Positions 40,698 through 49,236 of a DNA stretch of 64,000 nt are shown piece by piece (position 1 is the first letter of the stretch; each line of letters starts with the position of its first letter). The notes under the pieces were generated by a model. The model saw nothing but the letters and a program-made list of their open reading frames with translations, was not told the DNA's origin and did no database searches. Origin of the DNA: Mycobacterium sp. (lineage in GTDB: Bacteria > Actinomycetota > Actinomycetes > Mycobacteriales > Mycobacteriaceae); contig JAHFVD010000034.1 in assembly GCA_023264735.1 (NCBI GenBank), positions 1 to 64,000 of the forward strand, written 5' to 3'. Position numbers and translations under genes: made by a program.

Positions 40698-41908
40698 GGC
40701 GGCGGCTCCGTCGGCGCGGGTCCGGGAGGCGGGCCAGGCAGCGGACCAGGCGGCGCGAAGATCAGCTCACCCGGATCGGTGGGGCTGGGCAGCACCGGAA
40801 CCTGCGGCACGTCAGGGCCTTGCCCGACGACGCGCTGCTGTAGCCGCCACAGCGTGTACTTGAACGTGCCGGCCATCTGGGCCCAGTTGTAGCGCTTGGG
40901 CCCGTGGAATCCGGGGTCGCCGAGGAAGCCGGCGTCGGGCATCGATCCGAGCACCAACCGGTCGATGCTGGCCCGCACCGAAAACCCGTTGCTGGCGGTC
41001 GCTTTGATGATCGGCGGCATCATCCGGTTCAGGGCAGCCAGGTTCGCGTCTGGCGCCAAGACCAAGTCATTCCACGACCGCGCGATGGCGTTGGCATCGC
41101 CGATCACACTGCGCCCGCTGGTGTCGGTGCCCGCGATCGACGGGAACTTCTCCAACTGCTTGCTGGTGTCACCGGCCTGCTGGACGACGTCGGCGACGGT
41201 GTCGGCATTGACGGCCAGCGTGTCGGTCGCCGGACCCGCCGCGGCCATCAACTCGGTCAACGCCTGGTTCTTGGCGTCGAGATTCTTGGCCAATTGCGAT
41301 GTCTCGGTGAGGGCCTGGGAGATCTGGTCGGAGCGCGCTGTCAGCGTGGACAGCGTGTCGTTGGTCTTGGCGATGATATCGCCGAAGGCCTGGCCCTGGT
41401 CGCCGGTCGCCTTGCCCATGCCGTTGATGACGTTGGTGAGATTGCGCACCGCGCCGCCGTTGACCATCACGGCCGCCGAACTGAGCACCGACTCCACCGT
41501 GGCCGCTGCGGACGTGGAATCCAGGCCGATGGTGTCGCCGTCCTTCAACAGCGGCGTGGTTGCGGAGGCGTCTGCCGGTGGTTTCAGCGCGATGAACACA
41601 TCGCCAAGCGGGGTGGCCGATCGCAGTTCGACCGTGGTGCCCTGCGGCAACCGGACCCCGTCCATGACCCGAATCGTGGTGACCGCGGTGTAGTTACGCG
41701 CCACCATGGTCTCCATCTGGCCGACGTCGGCGCCGGCGAGCTTCACCTTGGCGCTGGCGGGCAGGTTCAGCGCGTTGGAGAACACTGCTGTGAGCCGGTA
41801 CCCGCCACTGCCGACGGTCGGCGCGGGCAGCGGCAGGCTGGACAACCCGTTCGACGAGCACGCCGTGGCGCCGACCGCGACCACGAGAACCGCTACCACG
41901 AGTTTCAT
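40694..41908 (-). CDS. mceE: MceE-family lipoprotein
   Basis: 404 residues, ATG 41908 overlapping the mceD stop. N-terminus MKLVVAVLVVAVGATACSS has a lipobox (GATAC), as expected for MceE (LprK/LprN type). MCE domain begins YRLTAVFSNALNLPASAKVK. The C-terminal tail is a Pro/Gly-rich run. Lipid anchoring would fix one end of the Mce complex to a membrane. Confidence 0.93.
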   Translation of the reverse strand: MKLVVAVLVVAVGATACSSNGLSSLPLPAPTVGSGGYRLTAVFSNALNLPASAKVKLAGADVGQMETMVARNYTAVTTIRVMDGVRLPQGTTVELRSATPLGDVFIALKPPADASATTPLLKDGDTIGLDSTSAAATVESVLSSAAVMVNGGAVRNLTNVINGMGKATGDQGQAFGDIIAKTNDTLSTLTARSDQISQALTETSQLAKNLDAKNQALTELMAAAGPATDTLAVNADTVADVVQQAGDTSKQLEKFPSIAGTDTSGRSVIGDANAIARSWNDLVLAPDANLAALNRMMPPIIKATASNGFSVRASIDRLVLGSMPDAGFLGDPGFHGPKRYNWAQMAGTFKYTLWRLQQRVVGQGPDVPQVPVLPSPTDPGELIFAPPGPLPGPPPGPAPTEPPP

Positions 41909-43020
41909 TTCTGCCCCATCGCAGCCATACCGTCGAGCACGTACGTCAGCCCGAAGTCCGGTCCGAAGTCCTGCAATGTGCCGGTGCTGCAGCCCAACTG
42001 GCGCAGCCCCATCATGTTGCAGATCTCCTTGGTGGCCTGGTTGTCGAACAACACCCGATCGGTGAGCACCCGGGCCCGGGCCGCGCCGTTGTTCTGGTCG
42101 ACGACGTTGTAGATGTTGTCCAGCGTCAACGGGGCGACGTCGAGGAACTCGGCGAGATCGCGCTGACGTTCGACGAACGTGTTGGCCGTCGTACTACCGT
42201 TATCGACAACGGCTTTGATGTTCTCGCGGTTCTTCTCCAGGAAATCGCCGACCTGTGTCAGCAGGGTGTTCATCGTCTTACCAGTGGTGCCGCTGCCGAA
42301 GTCCTCGTCGTTGACGATCTGGCTCAGCTGGCGCACAGTCGTCCCGAAGTCGCGCAGCTTGGCGTCGTTGTCGGCGGCGGCCTGCAACAGCGAGCTGAGG
42401 TTGCGCACGATAGTGGTCAGCTGGTCTTGGGTCTGCGCACCGCCGTCGGCGGACAGGCGCAACGCATTCGACAGCTGACCGAGTGCACTCTTGATCTTCT
42501 CGCCATTGCTGTCGGCGATCGCCGCACCCGAGTTGACGACATCGGCCACCGGACCGTTGCCGTTGCCGTCGCCCTTGAGCGAGACCGAGATCTTGTCCAG
42601 CACCCCGAGCACCCGCGCGAACTCGACGGGCGTCTTGGTCCGGGGCAGGCCGATGGTGTCGTGGTCCTTGAGCGCCGGGCCGCCCCGGTAGGGCGGGGTG
42701 AGCTCGATCTGCCGGTCGGTCAGGATCGACGTCGATATCGTCACCGCCTGAGCGTCCGCCGGAATCGTGACGTCGCGGTCGACGGTGAACTGGACCTCGA
42801 CGTACCCGCTCTTGGGGGTGATCGCGGTGACCTTGCCGACCGGCATGCCCAGCACCGCGACCGTGTTGTCGACATAAAGCCCCGCGGCGCTGTCGAATTG
42901 GGCGGTCAACGTGATGTGGTCGGTCGTCGACTTGAAGTACGCCCACGCGACGGTGACCACCGACGCCACGACCACCACGATCACCGTCGCGATCGCCAGC
43001 AACCTGGCCCGGGCGCTCAC
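41905..43020 (-). CDS. mceD: MceD-family protein
   Basis: 371 residues. GTG 43020 is chosen because it overlaps the mceC stop (GTGA), like its neighbours, and directly precedes the expected transmembrane helix (LLAIATVIVVVVASVVTVAWA). MCE domain LTAQFDSAAGLYVDNTVAVL, then VGKVTAITPK, followed by the helical channel-forming part. Two C-terminal cysteines (EICNM and LGCST). Confidence 0.92.
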   Translation of the reverse strand: MSARARLLAIATVIVVVVASVVTVAWAYFKSTTDHITLTAQFDSAAGLYVDNTVAVLGMPVGKVTAITPKSGYVEVQFTVDRDVTIPADAQAVTISTSILTDRQIELTPPYRGGPALKDHDTIGLPRTKTPVEFARVLGVLDKISVSLKGDGNGNGPVADVVNSGAAIADSNGEKIKSALGQLSNALRLSADGGAQTQDQLTTIVRNLSSLLQAAADNDAKLRDFGTTVRQLSQIVNDEDFGSGTTGKTMNTLLTQVGDFLEKNRENIKAVVDNGSTTANTFVERQRDLAEFLDVAPLTLDNIYNVVDQNNGAARARVLTDRVLFDNQATKEICNMMGLRQLGCSTGTLQDFGPDFGLTYVLDGMAAMGQK

Positions 43021-44036
43021 TGGCAGTCCTGGTAGTACTGGATCAAGCCGAACTGCTTGGCCCGCCCGCTGATCGCGCACATCCAGGAGTCGACGGCCAG
43101 GCCATTCGGCGTGTTGAGGTCGACGGCATTGCCGGTACCGCTCGCGTTGGCGAAACCGCGCAGCGCCACCGGGCCGGCCTGCAGGGTGCTGCGCAGTAGA
43201 TCGTCATGCTGAGCCAGCAGGTCGGACAGCTGGCGCAGATTCGTGATCGTCTGGTCCAACTCGCCCCGGTTGGTCACCACAGTGGTACTCAACGTGTTCA
43301 CCAGATTCGTCAGGGCCGCCATCATCGCGTGGAAGGTGGCGCTGCGCTCCACGAACCGGCCGATCAGCTCCTGCCCCTGAGTGATCATCGCGGCGATGTT
43401 GGCGTGCTGACGTTCCAGGGTGCTGCTGACCATGTCGGTGCTTTTCAGCAAGGCGCCCAGCTGGTCTCGGCGATCGGCGATCACTGTCGACAGGGTCTGG
43501 ATGTTCCGCATGGCCTGCGGCACCACGGCGGGCAGGCCCTGCATCTGCGTGCCCAGGATCCCCAGCGACTTCGCGAACGCATCGGTGTCGACCTGCTCGT
43601 AGGTGGTCGTCACATCGGCCAGAGCCTCTTGCAGGTCGTAGGGAACCTCGGTGTGCGCCAGGTCGAAGGTGTTGTCGGGCAACGTCCCACCGTCTTCAGG
43701 CTCCAGCGCCAGATAGCGGGAGCCCAGGATGGTGGCGAGCTTGATGACCGCCCGTGAGTCCTTACCCAGCACGACGTCGTTACGCACCTCGAGGCCGGCC
43801 TCGACGTAGTCGCCGGCCAGCTTCATGCTGGTGACCTTGCCGACCTGGATGCCGCCGATGGTGATCGGATTCCCCGTCTGCAGGGCGGCGGCCTGGAGGA
43901 ACTTCGCGGTGTAGTGCCGGTGACCGACGTTGGCTGCGTTGGCAATCAGCATGGCCCCGACGATGACACCGACCACGGTGACGGCGATCAGACCGAGCCA
44001 GGTCTTGTTGTAGCTCTCCAGCCGGCCCCTAGCCAT
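43017..44036 (-). CDS. mceC: MceC-family protein
   Basis: 339 residues from ATG 44036 (MARGRLESYNKTWLG); a longer upstream frame would run deep into mceB. The start overlaps the mceB stop by 8 nt. Transmembrane helix LIAVTVVGVIVGAMLIANAA, then MCE domain with TAKFLQAAALQTGNPITIGG and VGKVTSMKLAG. Part of the Mce hexamer. Confidence 0.92.
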   Translation of the reverse strand: MARGRLESYNKTWLGLIAVTVVGVIVGAMLIANAANVGHRHYTAKFLQAAALQTGNPITIGGIQVGKVTSMKLAGDYVEAGLEVRNDVVLGKDSRAVIKLATILGSRYLALEPEDGGTLPDNTFDLAHTEVPYDLQEALADVTTTYEQVDTDAFAKSLGILGTQMQGLPAVVPQAMRNIQTLSTVIADRRDQLGALLKSTDMVSSTLERQHANIAAMITQGQELIGRFVERSATFHAMMAALTNLVNTLSTTVVTNRGELDQTITNLRQLSDLLAQHDDLLRSTLQAGPVALRGFANASGTGNAVDLNTPNGLAVDSWMCAISGRAKQFGLIQYYQDCQ

Positions 44037-45084
44037 TGGCCATGTTCCTGCATCGCGGGGTGTACATGGCCTTGTTGCCCGGTGTCGCGTGGTCGACGAT
44101 GATCGGCACCACATCGTTGAGGCCGGGGAAGAAGCCGGTGACGTTCAGGTCGCAGGCGTACGCGTTGGCGAAGGCGCCTTCGTTGGTGACCCGGGCGAGC
44201 CCTTTGAGCATCAGCGGCAGGTTGTCACCGGTGAACGCCAGCTGCGGCTCGATGGCGACCAGGTGTCCGGTGAAACCGGGCTGGCGGGTGACCATTTCGT
44301 TCAACTGCGGGTTGACCGTGTCGGAGATGGTCGACAGCTGGCGAATCACCCGCGCCATCGTGCCGGTCGATTCCACCAGCTCGGGGCGTCGCCCGTTGAA
44401 ATCCGACACCGTCTTGCTGGTCTGGGATATCACCTGGTCGAGGTTGTTGTTCTGCGCGGCGAGATTGCCCATCACCGTGTTCAGCTGGGTGATGACGTTG
44501 CTCAGCGTTTGGTCGCGCCCGGCGAATGTGTCGGTGAGGGTGGAGGTTTGGCTGACCAGGTCCACGATCGAGGCGTTGTCACCCTGCAGGGACTGGATCA
44601 CGCCCTTGGTCAGGTTGTCGGCGTCGCGCGGGTTGAGGACGGAGAACAGCGGCTCGTAGCCGTTGAGCAGCGTCCCGACGTCGAAGGACGGATCGGTGCG
44701 CTCGAGCGGGATGGTGGTGTGCGGGGCGAGCTGACCCGGATCACCCGTCTTGCCCAGTGAAAGTCCGAGATAGCGCTGGCCGACGATGTTCTGATACGTC
44801 ACCGAGGCGACCGTGTTGCCGAACAGGTGCTGGTCGTTCTGCACCACGAACGACACCTTCGCCAATTTTCCTGCCAGTTCGATCTTTTCGACCCGCCCGA
44901 CACGCACGCCTGCCATCCGGACGTCGTCGCCTTCGCGCAGTCCGTACACGTCGGTGAACATCGCGGCGTACGGGGTGGTGGGACCGGCCACGTCGCGGCG
45001 CAGCGTGACGTACACCAGCCAGGTCAGCGTCATCGCCACGACCATGAACAGCGACAGCCCGATCAGTGGGGCGCGAAACTTCAT
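44029..45084 (-). CDS. mceB: MceB-family protein
   Basis: 351 residues from ATG 45084, which shares one base with the mceA stop (TGATG). MKFRAPLIGLSLFMVVAMTL starts the transmembrane helix, followed by the MCE domain (AMFTDVYGLREGDDVRMAGV, then VGRVEKIEL). The C-terminus has two cysteines (NAYACDLN and TPRCRN). The longer upstream frame lies wholly inside mceA and is rejected. Confidence 0.93.
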   Translation of the reverse strand: MKFRAPLIGLSLFMVVAMTLTWLVYVTLRRDVAGPTTPYAAMFTDVYGLREGDDVRMAGVRVGRVEKIELAGKLAKVSFVVQNDQHLFGNTVASVTYQNIVGQRYLGLSLGKTGDPGQLAPHTTIPLERTDPSFDVGTLLNGYEPLFSVLNPRDADNLTKGVIQSLQGDNASIVDLVSQTSTLTDTFAGRDQTLSNVITQLNTVMGNLAAQNNNLDQVISQTSKTVSDFNGRRPELVESTGTMARVIRQLSTISDTVNPQLNEMVTRQPGFTGHLVAIEPQLAFTGDNLPLMLKGLARVTNEGAFANAYACDLNVTGFFPGLNDVVPIIVDHATPGNKAMYTPRCRNMANG

Positions 45085-46460
45085 CAGTTGCCTCCCGGCG
45101 CTTCGGCGGGCAGCAGCGGTGGGAGTGCCGGAGGTACCGCTGGCGGTGGCCGGTCGGCGGGATCGGCGGTGCCCGGCACCCGGGGGAAGGGTGGTGCCCA
45201 CCACGGTGTCGGCGGATTCGGGTCGGCCAGGTTCGGGTTCGGATTGATCAGCGGCGGGCCGACCGCGACGAGATTGCCGTCCGGGCCGACGACGGTGCCC
45301 GGCGTCGGGGCCAGATCCTTGGGCGGCTGGTAGTTCTGCGGCAGCAGCATCTCGGGAAGGTCCGGCCGCACCACGATCTCCGGTGCGGTGTAGCAGCTCG
45401 GACCCAACAGCTGGCCATAGCGCGGGCAGTCGGCACGGGTGTAGGAATAGCTCGGCGTCAGCGACAGGTTGACGCGCATGTTGCCGGTATCCGATTCGGG
45501 CATCCACACCTCGTCGAAGAACTTGTGGGACAGGCCGTTCAGCTTCGTGAACACCGGCACGAACTTGCCTGCGTTCATCGCGAGACTGCCCAGCACCGGG
45601 GTGAGGTGATTGGTGATCCCGGTGAGCTGATCGATGTGGTTGTCGATCGCAGTACGCGTGGTGCCCAAGGTGTGCTGGCCGCCGGTGAGCAAAGTAGTGA
45701 GGGCTGAGCGCTTTTCGGCGAGCACCTGCATGGGTTCGACGGCCTGGTGTAGGGCGTCGACCAGATCGGGTGCGGTGTCGGCCAATCCGTGCGTCGCGTC
45801 GATCAACGCGGACACCGTCGACGGCCCCTGGTCGGTGCTGACGATCGAGTTCAGCTGGTCGAGCAGCCGGTTGAGCTGGGCGCCGCTGGTGAGCAGCTTG
45901 CCCCGGCGGTTCTCGGTTGCGGCGTTGACAGCGGCCAGGATTCCCACGCTGCGGTCCTCGCGCCCGCGCCCGGTAGCGGCCAGCACATCACGCAGCTTGC
46001 TGATGGTGGTCTGGAACAACACGGTCGGCAGTGCGGTGTCCTCGGGGATGTGCTCGCCGGCGCGGATCGCCGGGCCCGCCCCGGCGGCGACCAGCTGCAC
46101 CGACGACACCGCGAACACGTTGGAGGGCACGACCCGCGCGGTCACCGAAGCCGGAATCGAGCCTGCGTATTCGGGTTTCAGGTCGATGTGCACGTAATTG
46201 GGATGGCCGTTGGCGGCGGGGATCACATTGTCGACCGCGCCGACCAGCACACCGTGGTACTTCACATCCGACTTCTGTGGCAACCCGTCACCGACGTTGA
46301 GCAGGTCGGCGACCACCCGGACGTAGTTGGTGAGCTTGCCGTTCGACTTCGCCAGCAGGAGCGTGGTGACCAGCGCCGCTACCAGCAGCACCGCCAGCCC
46401 GCAGAACATCAGCTGCCGCTCCGAGGGGCCGCGCCCGTCCAGGTCAAAGGAATTCGCCAT
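45084..46460 (-). CDS. mceA: MceA-family protein
   Basis: 458 residues, ATG 46460 directly abutting the yrbEB stop. Transmembrane helix MFCGLAVLLVAALVTTLLLA near residues 19-38, MCE domain VVADLLNVGDGLPQKSDVKY with VLVGAVDNV, long helical region, then a roughly 70-residue Pro-rich C-terminal extension after a cysteine pair (ADCPRYG and GPSCYTA). MceA proteins are the first and often largest ring subunit and contribute to host-cell interaction in pathogens. Confidence 0.93.
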   Translation of the reverse strand: MANSFDLDGRGPSERQLMFCGLAVLLVAALVTTLLLAKSNGKLTNYVRVVADLLNVGDGLPQKSDVKYHGVLVGAVDNVIPAANGHPNYVHIDLKPEYAGSIPASVTARVVPSNVFAVSSVQLVAAGAGPAIRAGEHIPEDTALPTVLFQTTISKLRDVLAATGRGREDRSVGILAAVNAATENRRGKLLTSGAQLNRLLDQLNSIVSTDQGPSTVSALIDATHGLADTAPDLVDALHQAVEPMQVLAEKRSALTTLLTGGQHTLGTTRTAIDNHIDQLTGITNHLTPVLGSLAMNAGKFVPVFTKLNGLSHKFFDEVWMPESDTGNMRVNLSLTPSYSYTRADCPRYGQLLGPSCYTAPEIVVRPDLPEMLLPQNYQPPKDLAPTPGTVVGPDGNLVAVGPPLINPNPNLADPNPPTPWWAPPFPRVPGTADPADRPPPAVPPALPPLLPAEAPGGN

Positions 46461-47315
46461 CTATCCGCCGAATCTCGCTCCGGCGTCGACGCTCCACAGC
46501 GCCATGGTCATTAGCATGTTCACAACGATCGTCACCGTGATTGCGGCGCGCATCGCGTGCCCGGCGGCGATGCCGACGCCCTCGGGTCCGCCGCTGGCGT
46601 AGAAGCCGTAGTAGCACTGGATCGTCGAGGCGATCCAGACGAAGACGACTGCCTTCAGCAGCGAGTACAAGACGTCGGTGCCGGACAGCATCAGCGTGAA
46701 GTAGTGCAGATAGGCGCCGTTCGAGCCGCCGCTGATGACCTCGACCACGATCTGGGTGGTCAGGTAGCTCACCGCCAAACACAAGACGTAGAGCGGGATC
46801 ACGGCGACGACCGAGGCCATGAGGCGGGTCGTGACCAGATAGGGGATGGGCCGGATTGCCAACGAGTCGAGTGCATCGATCTCTTCGGCGATCCGCATCG
46901 AACCCAGTTGGGCGGTGAACCGGCAGCCGCCCTGCGTCGCGAACGCCAGGGAAGCGGCGATGGGTGCGAGCTCGCGGGTGTTCACCAAGGACGAGATGAT
47001 CCCGGTCGCCGGCCCCAGGCCGAGCAGGTTCAAGAAGTTGTAGCCCTCGATGCCGACGAGCGCGCCGACCGTGATGCCGAGGACCAGCGCCACTCCGGCG
47101 GTGCCGCCGCCGACCACGAGTGAGCCGTTGCCCCACGCGATATCGGAGAGCAACCGGGCGAATTCAGTGCGGTAGTGGCGCAACACGATTGGCACCGCCG
47201 CCACCGCGCGGATGAAGAACACCAGCATGTGTCCCAGCCGAAGGATCGGCGATGACAACGTCCTGATGAACCGGGCCCACAGGACCCGGAACGGGCTGTA
47301 GGTCGACGCTGTCAC
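46461..47315 (-). CDS. yrbEB: YrbEB-type MlaE permease of the Mce system
   Basis: 284 residues, GTG 47315, starting 2 nt before the yrbEA stop is cleared. Multi-pass membrane protein of the MlaE family: signature EEIDALDSLAIRPIPYLVTT near residue 160 and GGPEGVG near the C-terminus. With YrbEA it forms the inner-membrane permease energised by an unlinked MceG/Mkl ATPase. Confidence 0.93.
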   Translation of the reverse strand: MTASTYSPFRVLWARFIRTLSSPILRLGHMLVFFIRAVAAVPIVLRHYRTEFARLLSDIAWGNGSLVVGGGTAGVALVLGITVGALVGIEGYNFLNLLGLGPATGIISSLVNTRELAPIAASLAFATQGGCRFTAQLGSMRIAEEIDALDSLAIRPIPYLVTTRLMASVVAVIPLYVLCLAVSYLTTQIVVEVISGGSNGAYLHYFTLMLSGTDVLYSLLKAVVFVWIASTIQCYYGFYASGGPEGVGIAAGHAMRAAITVTIVVNMLMTMALWSVDAGARFGG

Positions 47316-47316
47316 G

Positions 47317-48189
47317 TCACAGCCCCACTCGCGGGAACAGCATGTTGTACAGCTGGCTGATGACGACGTTGACGATCATCAGGATCAGGATCGATTCGAC
47401 GACAGCGGCATTGACCGAGTTGGCTACGCCGGTCGGGCCGCCTCGGGTGGACAGGCCCTTCTGACTGGACACCACCGCGACGATCGCGCCGAACACCACG
47501 GCCTTGAGCAGGGCCAGCACCATGTCGCCCGGTGTGGTGAACGACGCGAAGGTCGCCACGAAGCTGCCGGGGGCGCCGTTCTGGAAATACACGTTGAACA
47601 GGTAGCTCGCCAGGAACCCGACGAAGCACACCACGCCGGTGAGGGCGACGCCGATCATGATCGCCGCGGCGAAGCGGGGGACGACGAGGCGGCGGATCAC
47701 CGAAACTCCCATCACCTCCATGGCGTCGATCTCTTCACGCATGGTGCGCGAGCCCAGGTCGGCGGTGATGGCCGAGCCGACTGCGGCCGCCATCAGGATC
47801 GCCGCCACCAGCGACGCGGCCTGGCGGATCACAGCCAGACCGCTGGCCGCACCCGCCAGTGAGGTGGCGCCGACCTGCCCGGCAAGCATGGCGAACTGAA
47901 TCGACAACGTCACCCCGACCGGCAGTGCCACCAGCACGGTGGGCACGACGGCCGTCCCGGCCATGAAGGCGCCCTGACGGATGAACTCCTTGAACGGAAA
48001 GCGGCCGGTCACCAGGTCAAGAATCAAGTACTGGAGGGTTCTCACCCCGAGAACGAACTGGTCACCGACGGTCGTGAGTGAAGCGAGCGGATGTCGCTTC
48101 ACATAACCGACGGTCCAGTTCTCGATGACCCGCACCCCGCCGGGGGTGGGGGTGGCGACCGTGGACGGCTCGCGATCAGCTATCGTCAC
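47317..48189 (-). CDS. yrbEA: YrbEA-type MlaE permease of the Mce system
   Basis: 290 residues, GTG 48189, first gene of the operon. MlaE-family features: REEIDAMEVMGVSVIRRLVV near residue 150, several Gly/Ala-rich transmembrane segments, and STRGGPTGVANSVNAAVV at the C-terminus. An initial 35 cytoplasmic residues precede the amphipathic segment, as in mycobacterial YrbE proteins. A candidate operator and promoter lie upstream. Confidence 0.93.
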   Translation of the reverse strand: MTIADREPSTVATPTPGGVRVIENWTVGYVKRHPLASLTTVGDQFVLGVRTLQYLILDLVTGRFPFKEFIRQGAFMAGTAVVPTVLVALPVGVTLSIQFAMLAGQVGATSLAGAASGLAVIRQAASLVAAILMAAAVGSAITADLGSRTMREEIDAMEVMGVSVIRRLVVPRFAAAIMIGVALTGVVCFVGFLASYLFNVYFQNGAPGSFVATFASFTTPGDMVLALLKAVVFGAIVAVVSSQKGLSTRGGPTGVANSVNAAVVESILILMIVNVVISQLYNMLFPRVGL

Positions 48190-48234
48190 GGTCTCGCACC
48201 GTCATCTGCAACCGCGCTGTCGTTTTTGTTCCAA

Positions 48235-48250
48235 ATAGGTTGAACCCTAT
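48235..48250. promoter_or_regulatory. Candidate TetR-type operator upstream of yrbEA
   Basis: ATAGG-TTGAAC-CCTAT, a 5-bp inverted repeat around a 6-nt centre, lies 46 bp before the yrbEA start. Size and symmetry fit a TetR-family site, and a double TetR gene ends the operon. Not compared with known Mce3R boxes. Confidence 0.35.
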
Positions 48251-48354
48251 GCACTTCGGCAAGCAACGAGACGACGCTGGCGATGGAGCTTGCGCTGGCC
48301 CACCGTCGCGTTGAGTCCGAGACTCGCGTTATCGACGTCCCCCTGCTTGTCGTC

Positions 48355-48384
48355 ACCGTAGGACGCGGTCGCTTCGGCCGTCAA
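48355..48384 (-). promoter_or_regulatory. Candidate promoter for the mce operon
   Basis: On the minus strand TTGACG (48384-48379), an 18-bp spacer and TACGGT (48360-48355) resemble a SigA-type promoter. It lies about 165 bp before the yrbEA start. This rests on motif match only. Confidence 0.3.
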
Positions 48385-48546
48385 GAAAATGGAGAATATT
48401 CATTAACATAATCGCCGCTATCGTGTGCACGATGTAAACCGCAGATCCCTTCGTGCCCCTGGGCAATTCCATAAAGTTGGCTTGTGTAAAGCGAACGTCA
48501 TGTTCATCATGCCGCACATCCACTGGCTATCGAGGCTGTCCGACGC

Positions 48547-48858
48547 TCATAGATCGAGGACGATGCGCAGTGCGGCATCAACGCGGCGCATCTCATCGAA
48601 GCTTAGGAACCCGACGCTCGTGCCGAGTCGGCCCGGGTCGACTGCGGCGGCCTGTTCGGCAAGCACACGGGTGTTCACGCCGCCGATGTCAACTTCGGGA
48701 CGAAAGCTGGCGGCACGAGCCGACGTGGATGTTGGTGCAACCAGCCACGTCGACAGGGGCAGTTGATCTGACTGGACGACTACGGCGTAGCGGGAACCGG
48801 ACTGCTCGCGACCGCGACTCCCCCGCGGGGCACGCAACTGAAAGACCTCACCACGCAC
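48547..48858 (-). CDS. mazF: MazF-type endoribonuclease toxin
   Basis: 103 residues from GTG 48858, which overlaps the antitoxin gene by 11 nt; a longer upstream frame lies inside the antitoxin. VRGEVFQLRAPRGSRGREQS with RYAVVVQSDQLPLSTWLVAP is the MazF/PemK SH3-like barrel, with the GEV, RYAVVVQ and LGTSVGFLS segments in order. It should cleave single-stranded mRNA or rRNA at a short sequence. Confidence 0.88.
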   Translation of the reverse strand: MRGEVFQLRAPRGSRGREQSGSRYAVVVQSDQLPLSTWLVAPTSTSARAASFRPEVDIGGVNTRVLAEQAAAVDPGRLGTSVGFLSFDEMRRVDAALRIVLDL

Positions 48859-49081
48859 GCAACGTCTCCATGTCGCGCAGCACCTGCATGGCTTCAGCGC
48901 GGTCGGACTCGTCTTCAGCAAGCCTTTCCGCCTCGGCGCGAATCGCCGCGCCGGCCTTCCGTCGTGCAGCATCGATAAGAGCAGATCGAACGGCTACGGA
49001 CACGGCGGTTCCATCTTTGGTCAAGATCTCCAGCGCCTTCGATGTGTCTTCGTCGGGCCTGAAGGTGACTGTGTCAGCCAT
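48848..49081 (-). CDS. mazE: MazE-like ribbon-helix-helix antitoxin
   Basis: 77 residues from ATG 49081 (MADTVTFRPDEDTSKALEIL); an upstream in-frame start would add six residues. The N-terminal 45 residues form a ribbon-helix-helix DNA-binding unit, and the rest is an Ala/Glu/Arg-rich helix (RAEAERLAEDESDRAEAMQV) expected to wrap the toxin. It overlaps mazF by 11 nt, giving coupled translation. Confidence 0.85.
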   Translation of the reverse strand: MADTVTFRPDEDTSKALEILTKDGTAVSVAVRSALIDAARRKAGAAIRAEAERLAEDESDRAEAMQVLRDMETLRAW

Positions 49082-49114
49082 TGCAACAGCGTACGACATT
49101 TTGTAAGACGCCCG

Positions 49115-49207
49115 CTGGATCCACGTGATCTGGTCGATCTGGAGTACGACAGCGCTCCGGGCAATGCGGGCCCCTCGGATGCCGTGCTCGATGTCGCCCG
49201 CAAGTAG
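49115..49207 (+). pseudogene. Possible orphan 3' gene fragment
   Basis: A short plus-strand frame ending in TAG encodes LDPRDLVDLEYDSAPGNAGP and then SDAVLDVARK-stop, which looks like protein sequence but has no start and no upstream domain; the frame runs back into the antisense of mazE. It may be the end of a gene truncated when MazEF arrived. I do not recognise the family. Confidence 0.25.
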
Positions 49208-49236
49208 GCCGCCGCCGTCGCGGCGGGATTGCCTGG

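Larger units (their letters stand above)
48190..48546. other. Upstream region of the mce operon
   Basis: 357 bp between yrbEA (transcribed leftward) and mazF (whose 3' end faces this region). No convincing gene is present on either strand. It holds the possible operator at 48235-48250, a possible promoter at 48355-48384, and an AT-rich patch with GAATATTC at 48394-48401, unusual in such GC-rich DNA. Confidence 0.5.

Noticed and set aside
40904-42112. 402-residue plus-strand frame across mceE and mceD
   Set aside because: Shadow of the mce genes; His/Gly/Arg-rich with no protein-like motif.
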